Shown here: piece after piece, positions 9,376-18,716 of the stretch
Numbering within the stretch: position 1 is the stretch's first letter
Layout: each line of letters opens with the position of its first letter
DNA from: CALFUK01 sp964450495
Lineage (GTDB): Bacteria; Bacteroidota; Bacteroidia; Chitinophagales; Saprospiraceae
DNA length: 64,000 nt
NCBI GenBank assembly: GCA_964450495.1
Contig: CAYVFU010000005.1
Coordinates: 1 to 64,000 of the forward strand
Direction of reading: 5' to 3'
Made by a program: the position numbers and the translations under genes
The notes under the pieces: model-generated
Database searches by the model: none
The model's input: the letters and a program-made list of their open reading frames with translations, nothing else
Told to the model about the DNA's origin: nothing

Positions 9376-11346
9376 CTAATTCAATAATTGATAAGCCACA
9401 AACGCAAACACATACGCCAACACCAGCATAAATAAGAATTGATATAAGGCATATTTCCAAGTCCCAGTTTCCTTTCTTACAATAGCTACCGTACTCATGC
9501 ATTGCATAGCAAAGACATAAAAGAGTAGCAGAGACACAGAGACAGCAATCGTAAATGCAGGCTTACCTGTTCGCCGATTCACTTCACTGCGCAAACGTTC
9601 TATAATTGAACTTTCTTCTTCCGAACCGATACTGTAGATTGTCGACAATGTACCTACGAAGACTTCTCTTGCGGCAAAAGAAGTGATGAGAGCAATCCCG
9701 ATTTTCCAATCATAACCCAATGGTCTGATCACTGGCTCTATGAATTTGCCCATGTAGCCGATATATGAATATTCTAAATCAAATGATTCTCTATCTAAAT
9801 CTAAAGAAGAAGCCTGAGTTTTATAAGCTTCATATTGGTCCTCTATGTACATATCTGATTTAGGACTAAAGCTGGCTAGTACCCAAAGTAGGATAGAAAT
9901 TAGAAATATAATTTTGCCAGCTTCGACTACGAAGGACTTTGTTTTCATGTATACTGTCGTCAACACATTTCGCCAGTTAGGCATTCGATAGACAGGCAAT
10001 TCCAAAGTCCATAATTCATTCCCTTCAATTGCAGTTCGCTTTGTGATGAACCAAGCCACTGCAAGAGTTGCTATGACTCCTATTAAGTATAAGGACAATA
10101 AAGCAATGCCTTGCATGGTGATAAAACCACCAGATGGATTTGGAAACATGACAGCTATTAAAATGGTATAGACTGGTAATCTAGCACTACAGGTCATGAG
10201 GGGAGAAGCCATGATGACAGCCATTCGCTCGCGTGGATCATCAATGACTCTGGCACCCATTATAGCTGGGATTGCACATGCCCAACTTGACATTAAAGGA
10301 ATAATACTCTTCCCACTCAAACCAAATTTTCTTAAAAAACCATCTGAGATAAAGGAGATTCTAGATAAGTATCCGGTATGTTCTAGCACTGATAGTAGAA
10401 AAAACAGGATCGCAATTTGAGGAATAAAAATCAAGACTCCTCCTATGCCTGGTATAATTCCATTTGTAATTAAATCTGACAACCAGCCAATGGATATCGT
10501 TGACTCTGCGATCTCTGACGCCTTCCCAAAACCTGCATCTATCAAATCCATAGGATACGAAGCAAACGTAAACACTGCTTGAAAAATCACCAACATAACA
10601 GCTAAGAAAATAAATAGTCCAATTATTGGGTGCAATAGCACTTTATCCCATTTTTTTGACTTGGTCAAATAGTTGGATTCTGAACGATTGTTGACTGTTG
10701 ATCGGACGATTGAACTTACAGTCTTTTGGCGCTTTAAATATTCGGTTTGATTTTTATCCCAATTTTCATCAATAGATCTTTCGACTTTTGAGATGTAACT
10801 GTTTTTAATGCCTTCATCATCAATCTCATCATATAAGCTTCTACAAATGGCATGTGGGACCTTAAATTGATTTTTTTCTATGACTAATCTTAATTCATCT
10901 ATACCATCTCCATTTCTGGAATTGACCATCAAGACTGGACACCCCATCAAATTTTCCAACTCTCTTTGTTGAACAGAAATTTGATTCTTCGCCATTTCAT
11001 CTTTAAAGTTGATGACTAAGGCCATAGGAGTTTGTAAGTCAGCTACCTCCGAAAAGAGGATGAGATGGTCAGCCAATTGCATACCATTGGAGACAAAAAT
11101 TAACGGTGTATTGCTTTCAGAAAATTCAAGAATATTTTTCTTGGCAATTTTTTCTTCTGGTGATGTAATTCGTAGTGATTGAAGTCCAGGAAGATCTACA
11201 ATTTTTTTATCCTTGAATTTACCTGACTTTGATTCTACAGTAACACCTGCATAATTACCTGTCTTTTGATTGAGGCCAGTCAGTACGTTGAATAAAGTAC
11301 TTTTCCCAGAGTTGGGTTTGCCTATCAATCCAATCGTCTCCTTCAT
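9376..11346 (-). CDS. feoB: ferrous iron transporter B
   Basis: An inner-membrane Fe(II) transporter with an N-terminal G domain. The protein has 656 residues from the ATG at 11346. GTPase motifs are visible: GKPNSGKST (G1), a Thr in YAGVTVE (G2), DLPGLQSL (G3) and NFKDE (G4). Two gate-type membrane regions follow, with PLMSSWACAIPAIMGAR and the Cys-containing segments typical of FeoB, and a last helix near the C-terminus. The start is set by an ATGA overlap with feoA; a TTG four codons upstream is less likely. No feoC is seen. The gene ends two bases from the assembly gap. Confidence 0.95.
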   Translation of the reverse strand: MKETIGLIGKPNSGKSTLFNVLTGLNQKTGNYAGVTVESKSGKFKDKKIVDLPGLQSLRITSPEEKIAKKNILEFSESNTPLIFVSNGMQLADHLILFSEVADLQTPMALVINFKDEMAKNQISVQQRELENLMGCPVLMVNSRNGDGIDELRLVIEKNQFKVPHAICRSLYDEIDDEGIKNSYISKVERSIDENWDKNQTEYLKRQKTVSSIVRSTVNNRSESNYLTKSKKWDKVLLHPIIGLFIFLAVMLVIFQAVFTFASYPMDLIDAGFGKASEIAESTISIGWLSDLITNGIIPGIGGVLIFIPQIAILFFLLSVLEHTGYLSRISFISDGFLRKFGLSGKSIIPLMSSWACAIPAIMGARVIDDPRERMAVIMASPLMTCSARLPVYTILIAVMFPNPSGGFITMQGIALLSLYLIGVIATLAVAWFITKRTAIEGNELWTLELPVYRMPNWRNVLTTVYMKTKSFVVEAGKIIFLISILLWVLASFSPKSDMYIEDQYEAYKTQASSLDLDRESFDLEYSYIGYMGKFIEPVIRPLGYDWKIGIALITSFAAREVFVGTLSTIYSIGSEEESSIIERLRSEVNRRTGKPAFTIAVSVSLLLFYVFAMQCMSTVAIVRKETGTWKYALYQFLFMLVLAYVFAFVAYQLLN

Positions 11347-11567
11347 ATTCTTGTCCAATCCATTGTTTGATAATCATGTCTACGCAAGCTGAGCATTTTA
11401 CCGCCAACAGTGATGTTGATCAAACCAGAATAGCTTGGACTATAATTCATCGTGAATACCGTCCCTACAGTAATCCCGTGAATAAGTAAATATTGGTTAA
11501 GTGGAGTAGGGCCGCTTAGTTTAATGATAATTGCCCGTTCATTCTCTTGAAGTTTGTCTGTCGCCAT
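11343..11567 (-). CDS. feoA: ferrous iron transport protein A
   Basis: A 74-residue cytoplasmic SH3-like protein that assists FeoB. The fold marks are visible: a KLSGPTPLNQYLLIHGITVGTVF segment and an INITVGGKMLSLRRHD segment. Its TGA overlaps the feoB ATG as ATGA, so the pair is very likely translated together. No Fur-type operator was recognised by eye in the short region upstream, which runs into the repeated sequence next to the second assembly gap. Confidence 0.92.
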   Translation of the reverse strand: MATDKLQENERAIIIKLSGPTPLNQYLLIHGITVGTVFTMNYSPSYSGLINITVGGKMLSLRRHDYQTMDWTRI

Positions 11568-11666
11568 AGTGTAAAATCAGCGACACAAAGAAAAGCATTA
11601 TTTTGAATTAATCTAAATAAAAATAGAGCTTCATATAAGTTTGTCTTAGATGCTCTTTGAAGTTTG

Positions 11667-11721
11667 TATTCCCCAATTTCCATTACCATTTGAATTTTGG
11701 AATCCAACACCCAACGTTTTG
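11667..11721. repeat. 55-bp sequence, left copy flanking the assembly gap
   Basis: Identical over 55 bases to 11822-11876 on the far side of the N run. It duplicates the 3' end of the methyltransferase-like gene, including its stop codon. The two contig ends therefore probably overlap, and the gap is probably not real. Confidence 0.95.
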
Positions 11722-11821
11722 NNNNNNNNNNNNNNNNNNNNNNNNNNNNNNNNNNNNNNNNNNNNNNNNNNNNNNNNNNNNNNNNNNNNNNNNNNNNNNN
11801 NNNNNNNNNNNNNNNNNNNNN
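11722..11821. other. assembly gap (100 N), probably spurious
   Basis: Exactly 100 N between two identical 55-bp flanks. Fifty-five is a common k-mer length in short-read assembly, so the scaffolder may have joined two contigs that in fact overlap by 55 bases. Reading frames that cross this gap are artefacts. Confidence 0.97.
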
Positions 11822-11876
11822 TATTCCCCAATTTCCATTACCATTTGAATTTTGGAATCCAACACCCAACGTTTTG
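11822..11876. repeat. 55-bp sequence, right copy flanking the assembly gap
   Basis: Second copy of the 55-bp sequence at 11667-11721. It holds the last 12 codons and the stop of the methyltransferase-like gene. Confidence 0.95.
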
Positions 11877-12686
11877 TTTGTACTCTGAATAGTCTTTTCC
11901 AAATCTCTTCTCCATATCTTTCTCTTCAAGTGGTTTTACAACAAAGTGCCATAAAACAGCACCCAACATCGAATAGAAAAATATATGAATTGATCCCACC
12001 ATAATACTTATCGATATACCTTGTCCAATACCTGCAACAGCCATAGGGTTGCGAACAAATCTATATGGACCATTTGTAACCAGTTTTTGTGTTTGATCTA
12101 TAGGTAGAGGTGTGCCTTTTCCTTCCTTTACCATTATCAATGCACTGTACAAACCGTAAATACTGAAGACTAGAAATAGAAAGAGGCCTAGGATATTAAT
12201 ATCTGAGAGCTCAGGAATATTGTGACCAAACGAGTTGAGTATCAATAATGGGAAAAACAATAAAGTAATAGTCCACACACAAATAATTTGGACTACTGTT
12301 TTAGTCGTGTTTAAAAGCCTATTACTTGTATTAGATACTCTAAAAACTTTATGCCCTAAAATGACGAAAAAGTTATAACTCAATCCTAATGTCATAATCG
12401 AGGTTGGTAAGAAGCCTCCACCTGAAAGAATACTTGCGTTGAGGCAGTATAATGTTGCAAATGCAAATCCGCCTAATATTACAAACTCTATGTCTCTACT
12501 GGATTTGTAAGCTCTTACTACAGAAAGAACTGCAATTACTGACAAGTCTGGCAACATAAATGAATTAAATCCAATTTCTGAAATGCCAGGAAATTGAAAT
12601 GCATTATAAAATTGTTTGCTTGATATTAATCCTATCCACCATAATACAATTAATGTAGCTTGTATGAGATAGGCAGTTCCTTTCAT
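11838..12686 (-). CDS. membrane methyltransferase-like protein (ICMT/NnrU type)
   Basis: A 282-residue integral membrane protein with about seven hydrophobic helices. The C-terminal part has the pattern of isoprenylcysteine carboxyl methyltransferase and phospholipid methyltransferase families: GPYRFVRNPMAVAGIG followed later by EEKDMEKRFGKDYSEY and a WIP near the end. These enzymes use S-adenosylmethionine at the membrane face; the bacterial substrate is usually unknown. The gene starts 9 bases after the DUF255 gene on the same strand, so the two are probably one operon. Its last 39 bases lie in the 55-bp sequence that also occurs across the gap. Confidence 0.8.
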   Translation of the reverse strand: MKGTAYLIQATLIVLWWIGLISSKQFYNAFQFPGISEIGFNSFMLPDLSVIAVLSVVRAYKSSRDIEFVILGGFAFATLYCLNASILSGGGFLPTSIMTLGLSYNFFVILGHKVFRVSNTSNRLLNTTKTVVQIICVWTITLLFFPLLILNSFGHNIPELSDINILGLFLFLVFSIYGLYSALIMVKEGKGTPLPIDQTQKLVTNGPYRFVRNPMAVAGIGQGISISIMVGSIHIFFYSMLGAVLWHFVVKPLEEKDMEKRFGKDYSEYKQNVGCWIPKFKW

Positions 12687-12695
12687 TTTTTAGGT

Positions 12696-14813
12696 TTAAT
12701 ATTCCATTAAATCTAAAGCCTCCGCCACATTGTCAACAGGAAATTTACAGGCCTTATTTTGACACACATAAATCATCGTTCCATCTTGCAATTTATTTTG
12801 CAATAACCTCAAGCTACCCTCGTCTTTTCCTCCTAGATACAATGATGTCGGACTGAAATGTGTCTGTATCTCTTGGTTCAAATTTTCAAAATCATTACCA
12901 ACTATGGCTATTTCAAAAGGAGGGTAGACCATGTCCAAATACAACTGACACCAATTAGAATAAAAGCCTGGACTGTCTTGCTGCGAAATAGTCCCAATCA
13001 TATTTTGTAGCATCTGTTCTGATAATGCCAAATACTCCTTTTTGTATAATAACTCACCAAGAGCTTTTAAGTTTCTTGCCATTACCGAATTAGAGCCTGG
13101 AATGACATTATCCGTCAACTCTGCTTTACGAGCTACAAGAGGAGGATCAATATCAGAGGTGTAGTTAAACATAGAGTTTTTTGGATTTGAAAAATGGGCG
13201 ATAGCATAGTCCGTTAAGCCTTGTGCCTCATCTAACCAAGACTCATCAAATGTGACTTGGTATAATTTTATAAAAGCATCTATAGTCAATGCGTAATCAT
13301 CAAGAAACCCATTGATGCTGCTTTTTCCATCTTTATAATTTCTGTGCAGACGATTGTCTCCTAGTTTCTGATTGTCTAAAATGAATTTAGCGTTTTTAAG
13401 AGCCGCTTCTTTGTATTTAGGATTGCCTAAAGCGAGATATGCATCTGCATATCCTTTTAGCATGAGCGCATTCCAAGAGGTGAGTATTTTGTCATCCAAA
13501 CCAGGTCGAACTCTGCTTTCTCTTGCCTTGAGTATAGTTGTATTTGCCTTGTCTCGCAACGCACTAACCTTTTCGATGGGCAATGCATATTTCTTTCCAA
13601 ATGCTTCATCACTCTCTTTACGGAGAAGGATATTTGTGTGTTCCCAGTTACCATCTTCAGATACATTGTAGTAGTTGTTTACAAAGTCAGCCATTTCTTT
13701 ATCAGGAAATAATGAATCAATTTCAGCTTTGGACCAGACATAAAATTTACCTTCTTCTCCTTCACTATCAGCATCTAAAGAAGAGTAAAAACCACCTGAG
13801 CTATTTGTCATTTCACGTTCTACCCATTGCAAACTTTGCTCTATAATTTGTTTATAATGTGGGTCTTTAGTGAGCTTGTATGCCTGTGCATATAGGCTTA
13901 TTAATTGCCCATTATCATACATCATTTTTTCGAAGTGTGGCGCTTTCCAAATTTTGTCAACAGAGTACCTGGCAAATCCACCTCCGGCTTGATCATAGAT
14001 GCCCCCCATCGCCATTTTATCTAAAGTAAGTGTCAATCCTTCTAAAGCCTTTTGATCATTTGTAACTGCGTGATATTTCATCAAAAACTCAAAGTTGTTT
14101 GGCATAGGAAATTTAGGTTCTCGATCATTGCCCCCTTCTTTAAAATCCAAACCTGCAATGAAGTCTTCACCTATTGCTGTCATGGTCGCTTTATCAAATG
14201 GTGAAGGATTAGAGACAAGCGCTATATCATCTACGTTTTGAATTCCTTTAGTAATTTGATCTGCTTGGTCAATTAATTTTTGAGGATCATCTTGTTGCAG
14301 ATCTTTGAATTGGTTTAAGACATTAAGCCATTGTTCTTTTGGAAAATATGTTCCTGCCCATATCGGTTTGCCATCCGGAAGTGCGAAGGCATTTAAGGGC
14401 CATCCGCCTCGTCCACTTACCAAGTGACATGCAGTCATATACACATCATCTACGTCAGGTCGTTCTTCTCTGTCTACTTTAATTGGAATAAAATATTCAT
14501 TCATAATAGAAGCAACAATGGAGTCCTCAAAAGACTCGTGCTCCATTACATGGCACCAATGGCAAGCAGCATATCCAATGGAAATTATCAGGAGCTTATT
14601 CTCGTTTTTTGCTTTGGTCAATGCTTCTTCTCCCCAAGGATGCCAATCTACAGGATTATGGGCGTGCTGAAGCAAATAAGGGCTACTTTCATCGATAAGA
14701 CGATTGGTATGTTCATGACTAGACATCTGTTTCTTTTTTGAAGAATGACAAGAACTAAAATAGCAAGTAAGCAGAATCAATAAACAACTAAGCCAATAGA
14801 TGGATAACTTCAT
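12696..14813 (-). CDS. DUF255 thioredoxin-like/glycosidase-like lipoprotein (YyaL family)
   Basis: A 705-residue protein of the YyaL or SPATA20 family. A lipoprotein-type signal (LLTCYFSSC) opens the protein. A thioredoxin-like domain follows, with SPYLLQHAHNPVDW, the redox motif CHWCHVMEHESF, VDREERPDVD and GRGGWP. The rest is an alpha/alpha-toroid region like that of six-hairpin glycosidases (PHFEKMMYDNGQL, DDKILTSWNALMLKGYA). The activity of the family is not established. Family members are often cytoplasmic, so the lipobox is a notable feature. It is the first gene of a probable two-gene operon with the downstream methyltransferase-like gene. Confidence 0.9.
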   Translation of the reverse strand: MKLSIYWLSCLLILLTCYFSSCHSSKKKQMSSHEHTNRLIDESSPYLLQHAHNPVDWHPWGEEALTKAKNENKLLIISIGYAACHWCHVMEHESFEDSIVASIMNEYFIPIKVDREERPDVDDVYMTACHLVSGRGGWPLNAFALPDGKPIWAGTYFPKEQWLNVLNQFKDLQQDDPQKLIDQADQITKGIQNVDDIALVSNPSPFDKATMTAIGEDFIAGLDFKEGGNDREPKFPMPNNFEFLMKYHAVTNDQKALEGLTLTLDKMAMGGIYDQAGGGFARYSVDKIWKAPHFEKMMYDNGQLISLYAQAYKLTKDPHYKQIIEQSLQWVEREMTNSSGGFYSSLDADSEGEEGKFYVWSKAEIDSLFPDKEMADFVNNYYNVSEDGNWEHTNILLRKESDEAFGKKYALPIEKVSALRDKANTTILKARESRVRPGLDDKILTSWNALMLKGYADAYLALGNPKYKEAALKNAKFILDNQKLGDNRLHRNYKDGKSSINGFLDDYALTIDAFIKLYQVTFDESWLDEAQGLTDYAIAHFSNPKNSMFNYTSDIDPPLVARKAELTDNVIPGSNSVMARNLKALGELLYKKEYLALSEQMLQNMIGTISQQDSPGFYSNWCQLYLDMVYPPFEIAIVGNDFENLNQEIQTHFSPTSLYLGGKDEGSLRLLQNKLQDGTMIYVCQNKACKFPVDNVAEALDLMEY

Positions 14814-14880
14814 AAATGTAAAAGTATATAAATTTGAAAATGAAGCCTTTTAAAAATAAGAATATGTCAGCATTATTTGA

Positions 14881-15369
14881 CTAGCAAACTTTATCTGCAC
14901 AAGAAGAACTGGCAAAAGCATCCGGTTTTGCTTTGAAGACAAATCCCATACCTAGGATGTATCCCATGGCTTCCTTTAGGGCAGCATTTGATTGAAAATG
15001 TGGGTCAGTATTAATGTCTGCATGTACCTCTAATTCCACATTGTATTTATCTAGAAGATCACAAATACTGTAGGCAATTTGGACCGACTTTGCGACTTCC
15101 ATAATCATGCGTTCTTTTAGTGACATCGTATTTTTCATGCTTGAATTGGAAATGAACATGAAGCCTCCTTTTTTTTCTCTTAAAAAGACAATCACCGTCG
15201 CAAAATCAACATCATCTCCCTTGACCTGCGAATCCGAACCAATACATACTTTTAGTCTGTGTCCTTGTTCTTTTTCCCTTAAAATTGTTTGTTCAACAGC
15301 ATCATGGATGGGGAGTCTTATCCTGTCTCCATTCAGCTTTCTCCAATTAATCGGTGGTGGCATATCCAT
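14881..15369 (-). CDS. YkuK-like RNase H-fold protein (DUF458)
   Basis: A 162-residue soluble protein with the pattern of the YkuK family, which is predicted to have an RNase H-like fold. Visible marks are KVCIGSDSQVKGDDVDFATVIVFLREKKGGFMF and LEVHADINTDPHFQSN, with acidic residues (Asp in GSDSQ, Asp in HADIN) in places suited to metal binding. A nuclease role is suggested only by the fold. The C-terminus carries three Cys residues. No clear partner genes lie nearby. Confidence 0.82.
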   Translation of the reverse strand: MDMPPPINWRKLNGDRIRLPIHDAVEQTILREKEQGHRLKVCIGSDSQVKGDDVDFATVIVFLREKKGGFMFISNSSMKNTMSLKERMIMEVAKSVQIAYSICDLLDKYNVELEVHADINTDPHFQSNAALKEAMGYILGMGFVFKAKPDAFASSSCADKVC

Positions 15370-15548
15370 GAGTCATCTTTTTATACCTGCTTAAGGTACG
15401 TATTATACCGGTGTTATTTTGTTTATTCTGATTAATTAAGACTGATAACATGTTAAAATAATAGCTGCTGTCAGACTCAGACCATTAATGATGGATCAAG
15501 ATGTTGTGAAAGTGAAATTAACTTAATGAGAAAATAATATCTAAAGAA

Positions 15549-15581
15549 TTGACTTGATGCTTACAAGAAAATGTTATTTTG
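15549..15581 (+). promoter_or_regulatory. possible Bacteroidota-type promoter before the Usp-like gene
   Basis: A TTG at 15549 and TTATTTTG at 15574-15581 are spaced like the -33 and -7 elements of the Bacteroidota primary sigma factor (consensus TTTG and TAnnTTTG, one mismatch at -7). The start codon at 15606 follows 25 bases later. Confidence 0.4.
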
Positions 15582-15605
15582 GTTTGATACAAAAAATCAA
15601 CTCTT

Positions 15606-16396
15606 ATGCGAATTTTATTTTGTGTTGACACTGACCAATATCTGGATACAATTGGATATCGTTTGTCTAAAGTGCTTAATTTATTTAGGGATGAGCTATA
15701 CTATGTGGATGTGTTGCATGTATATCAGAAACCTAAAGCAGATGCGCCTCATATGCCGACTACTATGTTAGATATCCAAAAGATGAAGAAATAAGACGCA
15801 TGAGATTTTTAGCAGATTGCGAAAGTATAATTACTAATGTACTGGATAAGAAATTAAAAAAAGCTGCACTAGTCAATACGCATTTAATTCAAGGTAAATT
15901 TTATAAGGAATTTAAAGACCACATCAAATACCATAAATACGATTTGATTGTCTTATTGCCAGGTAAAAAAGATGGATTGGAGTTATTGTTGAAGGGCCGC
16001 AATGTGTTAAAAATTATTAGTAATGTTGACATTCCCATTTTGGTATTACCTAAAAATTCGGCCTTTGAATTTAGAAAAACAACATTTCTTGGTATGCTTG
16101 AAAAGCCTAAAAAGCAACTGAAAAAATTTAGAAAAAATTTGGTAATCAGGCAAGTTAAAGAAGACTCGCTTGAGTACTTGCACATATGTAGTTCTGGAGA
16201 ATTTAAGGACGATGAAATAAAGGTAATTCACCACACCAGTAAAGTTTCAGCGTTTGAGAATTTTCATAAAAAAAGGAAAACCAATTACATTTATGTATTA
16301 AACCATAATCCAGAAAAAGGATTTAAAAAGTGGAAAAAATCAAGCTTCACAAAAACTGTCCTTGCCAAAAGTGATGCGTCCATAATGGTTATATGA
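15606..16396 (+). pseudogene. universal-stress-protein-like gene with a 1-nt frameshift
   Basis: Two adjacent open frames make one Usp-like protein of about 263 residues if a single base is restored. The first (15606-15794) begins MRILFCVDTDQYLDTIGYRL and reads VDVLHVYQKP, a normal Usp first strand and helix. The second (15800-16396) continues with a second-half pattern, YDLIVLLPGKK...VDIPILVLPKN. Adding one A to the AAAA run at 15778-15781 gives the smooth join IQKDEEIRRMRFL and removes the TAA at 15792. This could be a sequencing or assembly error, or a true inactivating mutation. The stop overlaps the next start as ATGA, so the operon layout is intact. Ligand unknown. Confidence 0.75.
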
Positions 16397-16980
16397 ATTA
16401 TCTCGCTCACACGCTACTGTCATTTGGGAATGAGTATTTATTGATTGGCAATTTCATAACAGATTTTATAAATGCCAAACAGGCTCGTGCACTTGAACAA
16501 CAATTTCAAAAAGGAGTAAATCTTCACCGACACATTGATAATTTTACTGATTCACATCAAATGTTCATAAGAGGAAGACGGCGTTTAGCTGAATATCATG
16601 GTAAATATTCACCTGTAGTCCTAGATATATTATACGATTATTTATTGGCAAAAAATTGGCACAGACACTCAGATGTCTCACTTGGTACTCACGCGAAAAA
16701 CTCCTACAGAATATTTGAAAAATACGCAAATGTCTTTGTTGAAAATGGAGTGTTGCATATTCCTAAAATGATCAATCACGATTTTTTACAATCCTATGCC
16801 GAAGAAGAGAGAGTAAGATATGTTTTAGGTAGAATGGATAACAGAACAAAGTTTGAATCACAATTTTATAAGGCAATGGATCACCTGTTGAAAGATTACG
16901 ACTTGTATGAAGAAGAATTCAACTCCTTTTTTCCAGATGTCATAGCCATGGTCAAAACTGAAATCAAATCACAAGATTAA
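16393..16980 (+). CDS. acyl carrier protein phosphodiesterase-like protein
   Basis: A 195-residue soluble protein of the AcpH (DUF479) family, which removes the phosphopantetheine group from acyl carrier protein. The family opening MNYLAHTLLSFGNEYLLIGNFITDF is clear. HRHIDNFTD, with His and Asp residues expected in this HD-like helical fold, and a DILYDYLLAKNW segment follow. Activity in Bacteroidota homologues has not been established here; a wider hydrolase role is possible. The start overlaps the stop of the Usp-like gene by four bases (ATGA), so translation is probably coupled. Confidence 0.88.
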   Translation: MNYLAHTLLSFGNEYLLIGNFITDFINAKQARALEQQFQKGVNLHRHIDNFTDSHQMFIRGRRRLAEYHGKYSPVVLDILYDYLLAKNWHRHSDVSLGTHAKNSYRIFEKYANVFVENGVLHIPKMINHDFLQSYAEEERVRYVLGRMDNRTKFESQFYKAMDHLLKDYDLYEEEFNSFFPDVIAMVKTEIKSQD

Positions 16981-17307
16981 ATCGAGATTTGGTTGGGCAA
17001 GTTGCCAATACAGACTTTAATACTACTAATAAGATAGTAACAGTGCTTAGTTGTATTTATTACCAATCGATTATTGTTCTATTCACTACGGCAAGATTAA
17101 GGGACTTGCTGACAAATAGTGGTAGAATAAAAAGAAAAAAATCAAAAGGGCGACGTAGACTAGTTTTTTCTGCATGTTTTTCATTTCACTATTGTTAACA
17201 GCATTAAAATAGATTGCAGTTCCTGCATTCTATTAACGACAGAAATCTCTCGACCAATGCCAATAGTAATGATGATGAATGTTAATAAAATTATAATGCT
17301 GTATAGC
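16981..17307. other. 327-bp region without a recognised gene
   Basis: AT-rich intergenic region between two convergent genes. The only open frame of note, 16989-17198, has no start context, family pattern or sensible composition and is not called. No clear terminator hairpin was found. Confidence 0.6.
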
Positions 17308-18021
17308 TTAGCCTTCGAAATGGAAAGATAGGGTCACAATTCGTGACAATACTTTTTCTAAAATACTAGCTTCCTCTAGTTGGCTATTAAATATGAAGAT
17401 ATTGCCTATACCTTGAGAGAACTTTAATTCCGGAGAGAAAATAAAATAGGGGAAGAACATTTGGATACCAGCACCAACTTCTAGTTGAAAATCGTGAGGT
17501 GAAATTTGAATTAACCGTTCTGCTTCTCTTGTGCCTGAATTACTAGCTACATCATAAGAGTATTTTAGCCCAGCAATAACAAAGGCCCTTTTGTCTTTGT
17601 AAGGAGCTGATTTATAACGAACAAGGAAAGGAGCTTCAAAAAAGACACTTTCTATACGTCTTGTCTCAATACCTCCAGAAGCTAATCTAAACTCTATTGG
17701 TCGCTCGGCAAAACTAAATCCAGGTAGAAACCTAAAATCAAAATACTCACCAATTTTTAAATTACCAATGACATGTACATTAAATCCAGGTGCTCGTAAG
17801 CCTTCAGCTACGGCAATACTATCTCTATTGACAAAGTTTTGACCATGAAAGACTTTATATCTGGAATTTGTTGTGCCTAATGTTATGCCAAAATAGTAAG
17901 GCTTAGCTTGAAATTCTTGAAAGTTTTGATTTGCTCTGTACAATTGAGCATCTGTGTGATGACAAACGATAAAGCTTGTTATTAGAAGAAATATTATTTG
18001 AAGCCTTGATAAATGGCACAT
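17308..18021 (-). CDS. porT: PorT-like outer-membrane protein of type IX secretion
   Basis: A 237-residue outer-membrane beta-barrel protein with an N-terminal signal (IIFLLITSFIVCHHTDAQ). The body has alternating strands (PYYFGITLGTT, YFDFRFLPGFSFAERPIEF, DFQLEVGAGIQMFFPYF) and closes on a strand ending TLSFHFEG. PorT/SprT is needed for the type IX secretion system of Bacteroidota. The assignment rests on the barrel pattern and on its position: the gene overlaps the 3' end of ubiE by 28 bases, and the ubiE-porT pair is a recurring arrangement in the phylum. It fits the giant T9SS-tagged proteins in this window. Confidence 0.8.
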   Translation of the reverse strand: MCHLSRLQIIFLLITSFIVCHHTDAQLYRANQNFQEFQAKPYYFGITLGTTNSRYKVFHGQNFVNRDSIAVAEGLRAPGFNVHVIGNLKIGEYFDFRFLPGFSFAERPIEFRLASGGIETRRIESVFFEAPFLVRYKSAPYKDKRAFVIAGLKYSYDVASNSGTREAERLIQISPHDFQLEVGAGIQMFFPYFIFSPELKFSQGIGNIFIFNSQLEEASILEKVLSRIVTLSFHFEG

Positions 18022-18716
18022 ATACCTAAACTTAGTTTTGTATACGAACAGTTAGAAAAACCCGCCTTCTTCATCCTATCTAAAAATTGGTCGTAATCTG
18101 GGAAGGCTTGAACGGATTCGTATAGATACTTGTATGCTCTGGAATCTTTTGATTTGAACTTTCCTATAACGGGCAAAAAGTATTTAAAGTATATGTTGAA
18201 TAGTTGTTTAAATGGAAATGTTACTGGTTTTGTAAATTCTAGCACGATCAATTGACCACCTGGCTCCAAAACTCTGTTGATTTCTGATAATCCTTTATCC
18301 AGATCTCCAAAATTTCTAACGCCGAAAGAAGCAGTTGCAACATCAAAACTAGCATCCGGAAAACTTAAATTCTCACTGTCGTCTTTAACTAAGCTAATTT
18401 TATCAGAAAGTCCTTGCTTCTCAAGTTTTTTTCGTCCATACTCTAGCATTTCATGGGATATATCAATACCAGTAATGTGATCTGGATTCAGCATTTTATT
18501 TGCTTCAATAGCCAAATCAGCTGTCCCAGTAGCAATGTCGAGAAGATGCGTAGGCTGTTGTTTTTTGATTGTACGAATTGCCTTTTTACGCCAAATCGTA
18601 TCAATTCCAAGTGATAAAACTCGATTTAGCAAATCATAATTAGGAGCGATGTTGTCAAACATCTCCTCGACTTGCTCTTTTTTTGTTGATTGCTGATTAT
18701 ATGGTCTTACTTCCAT
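17994..18716 (-). CDS. ubiE: demethylmenaquinone methyltransferase UbiE/MenG
   Basis: An S-adenosylmethionine-dependent C-methyltransferase that finishes menaquinone synthesis. The 240-residue protein shows the family marks: MFDNIAPNYDLLNRVLSLGID, the SAM-binding LDIATGTADLAIEA, VKDDSENLSFPDASFDVATASFGVRNF, and LEPGGQLIVLEFTKP. The enzyme is cytoplasmic. Bacteroidota normally use menaquinone, so the menG role is likelier than the ubiquinone role. Its 3' end overlaps the start of porT, so the two genes are probably translationally coupled. Confidence 0.95.
   Translation of the reverse strand: MEVRPYNQQSTKKEQVEEMFDNIAPNYDLLNRVLSLGIDTIWRKKAIRTIKKQQPTHLLDIATGTADLAIEANKMLNPDHITGIDISHEMLEYGRKKLEKQGLSDKISLVKDDSENLSFPDASFDVATASFGVRNFGDLDKGLSEINRVLEPGGQLIVLEFTKPVTFPFKQLFNIYFKYFLPVIGKFKSKDSRAYKYLYESVQAFPDYDQFLDRMKKAGFSNCSYTKLSLGICAIYQGFK

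Noticed and set aside
11516..11929. Open frames running through the second N run
   Set aside because: They exist only because N bases contain no stops; both flanks are copies of the same 55 bases.
16989..17198. 69-codon open frame after the ACP phosphodiesterase-like gene
   Set aside because: Composition is unlike its neighbours and no motif is visible.
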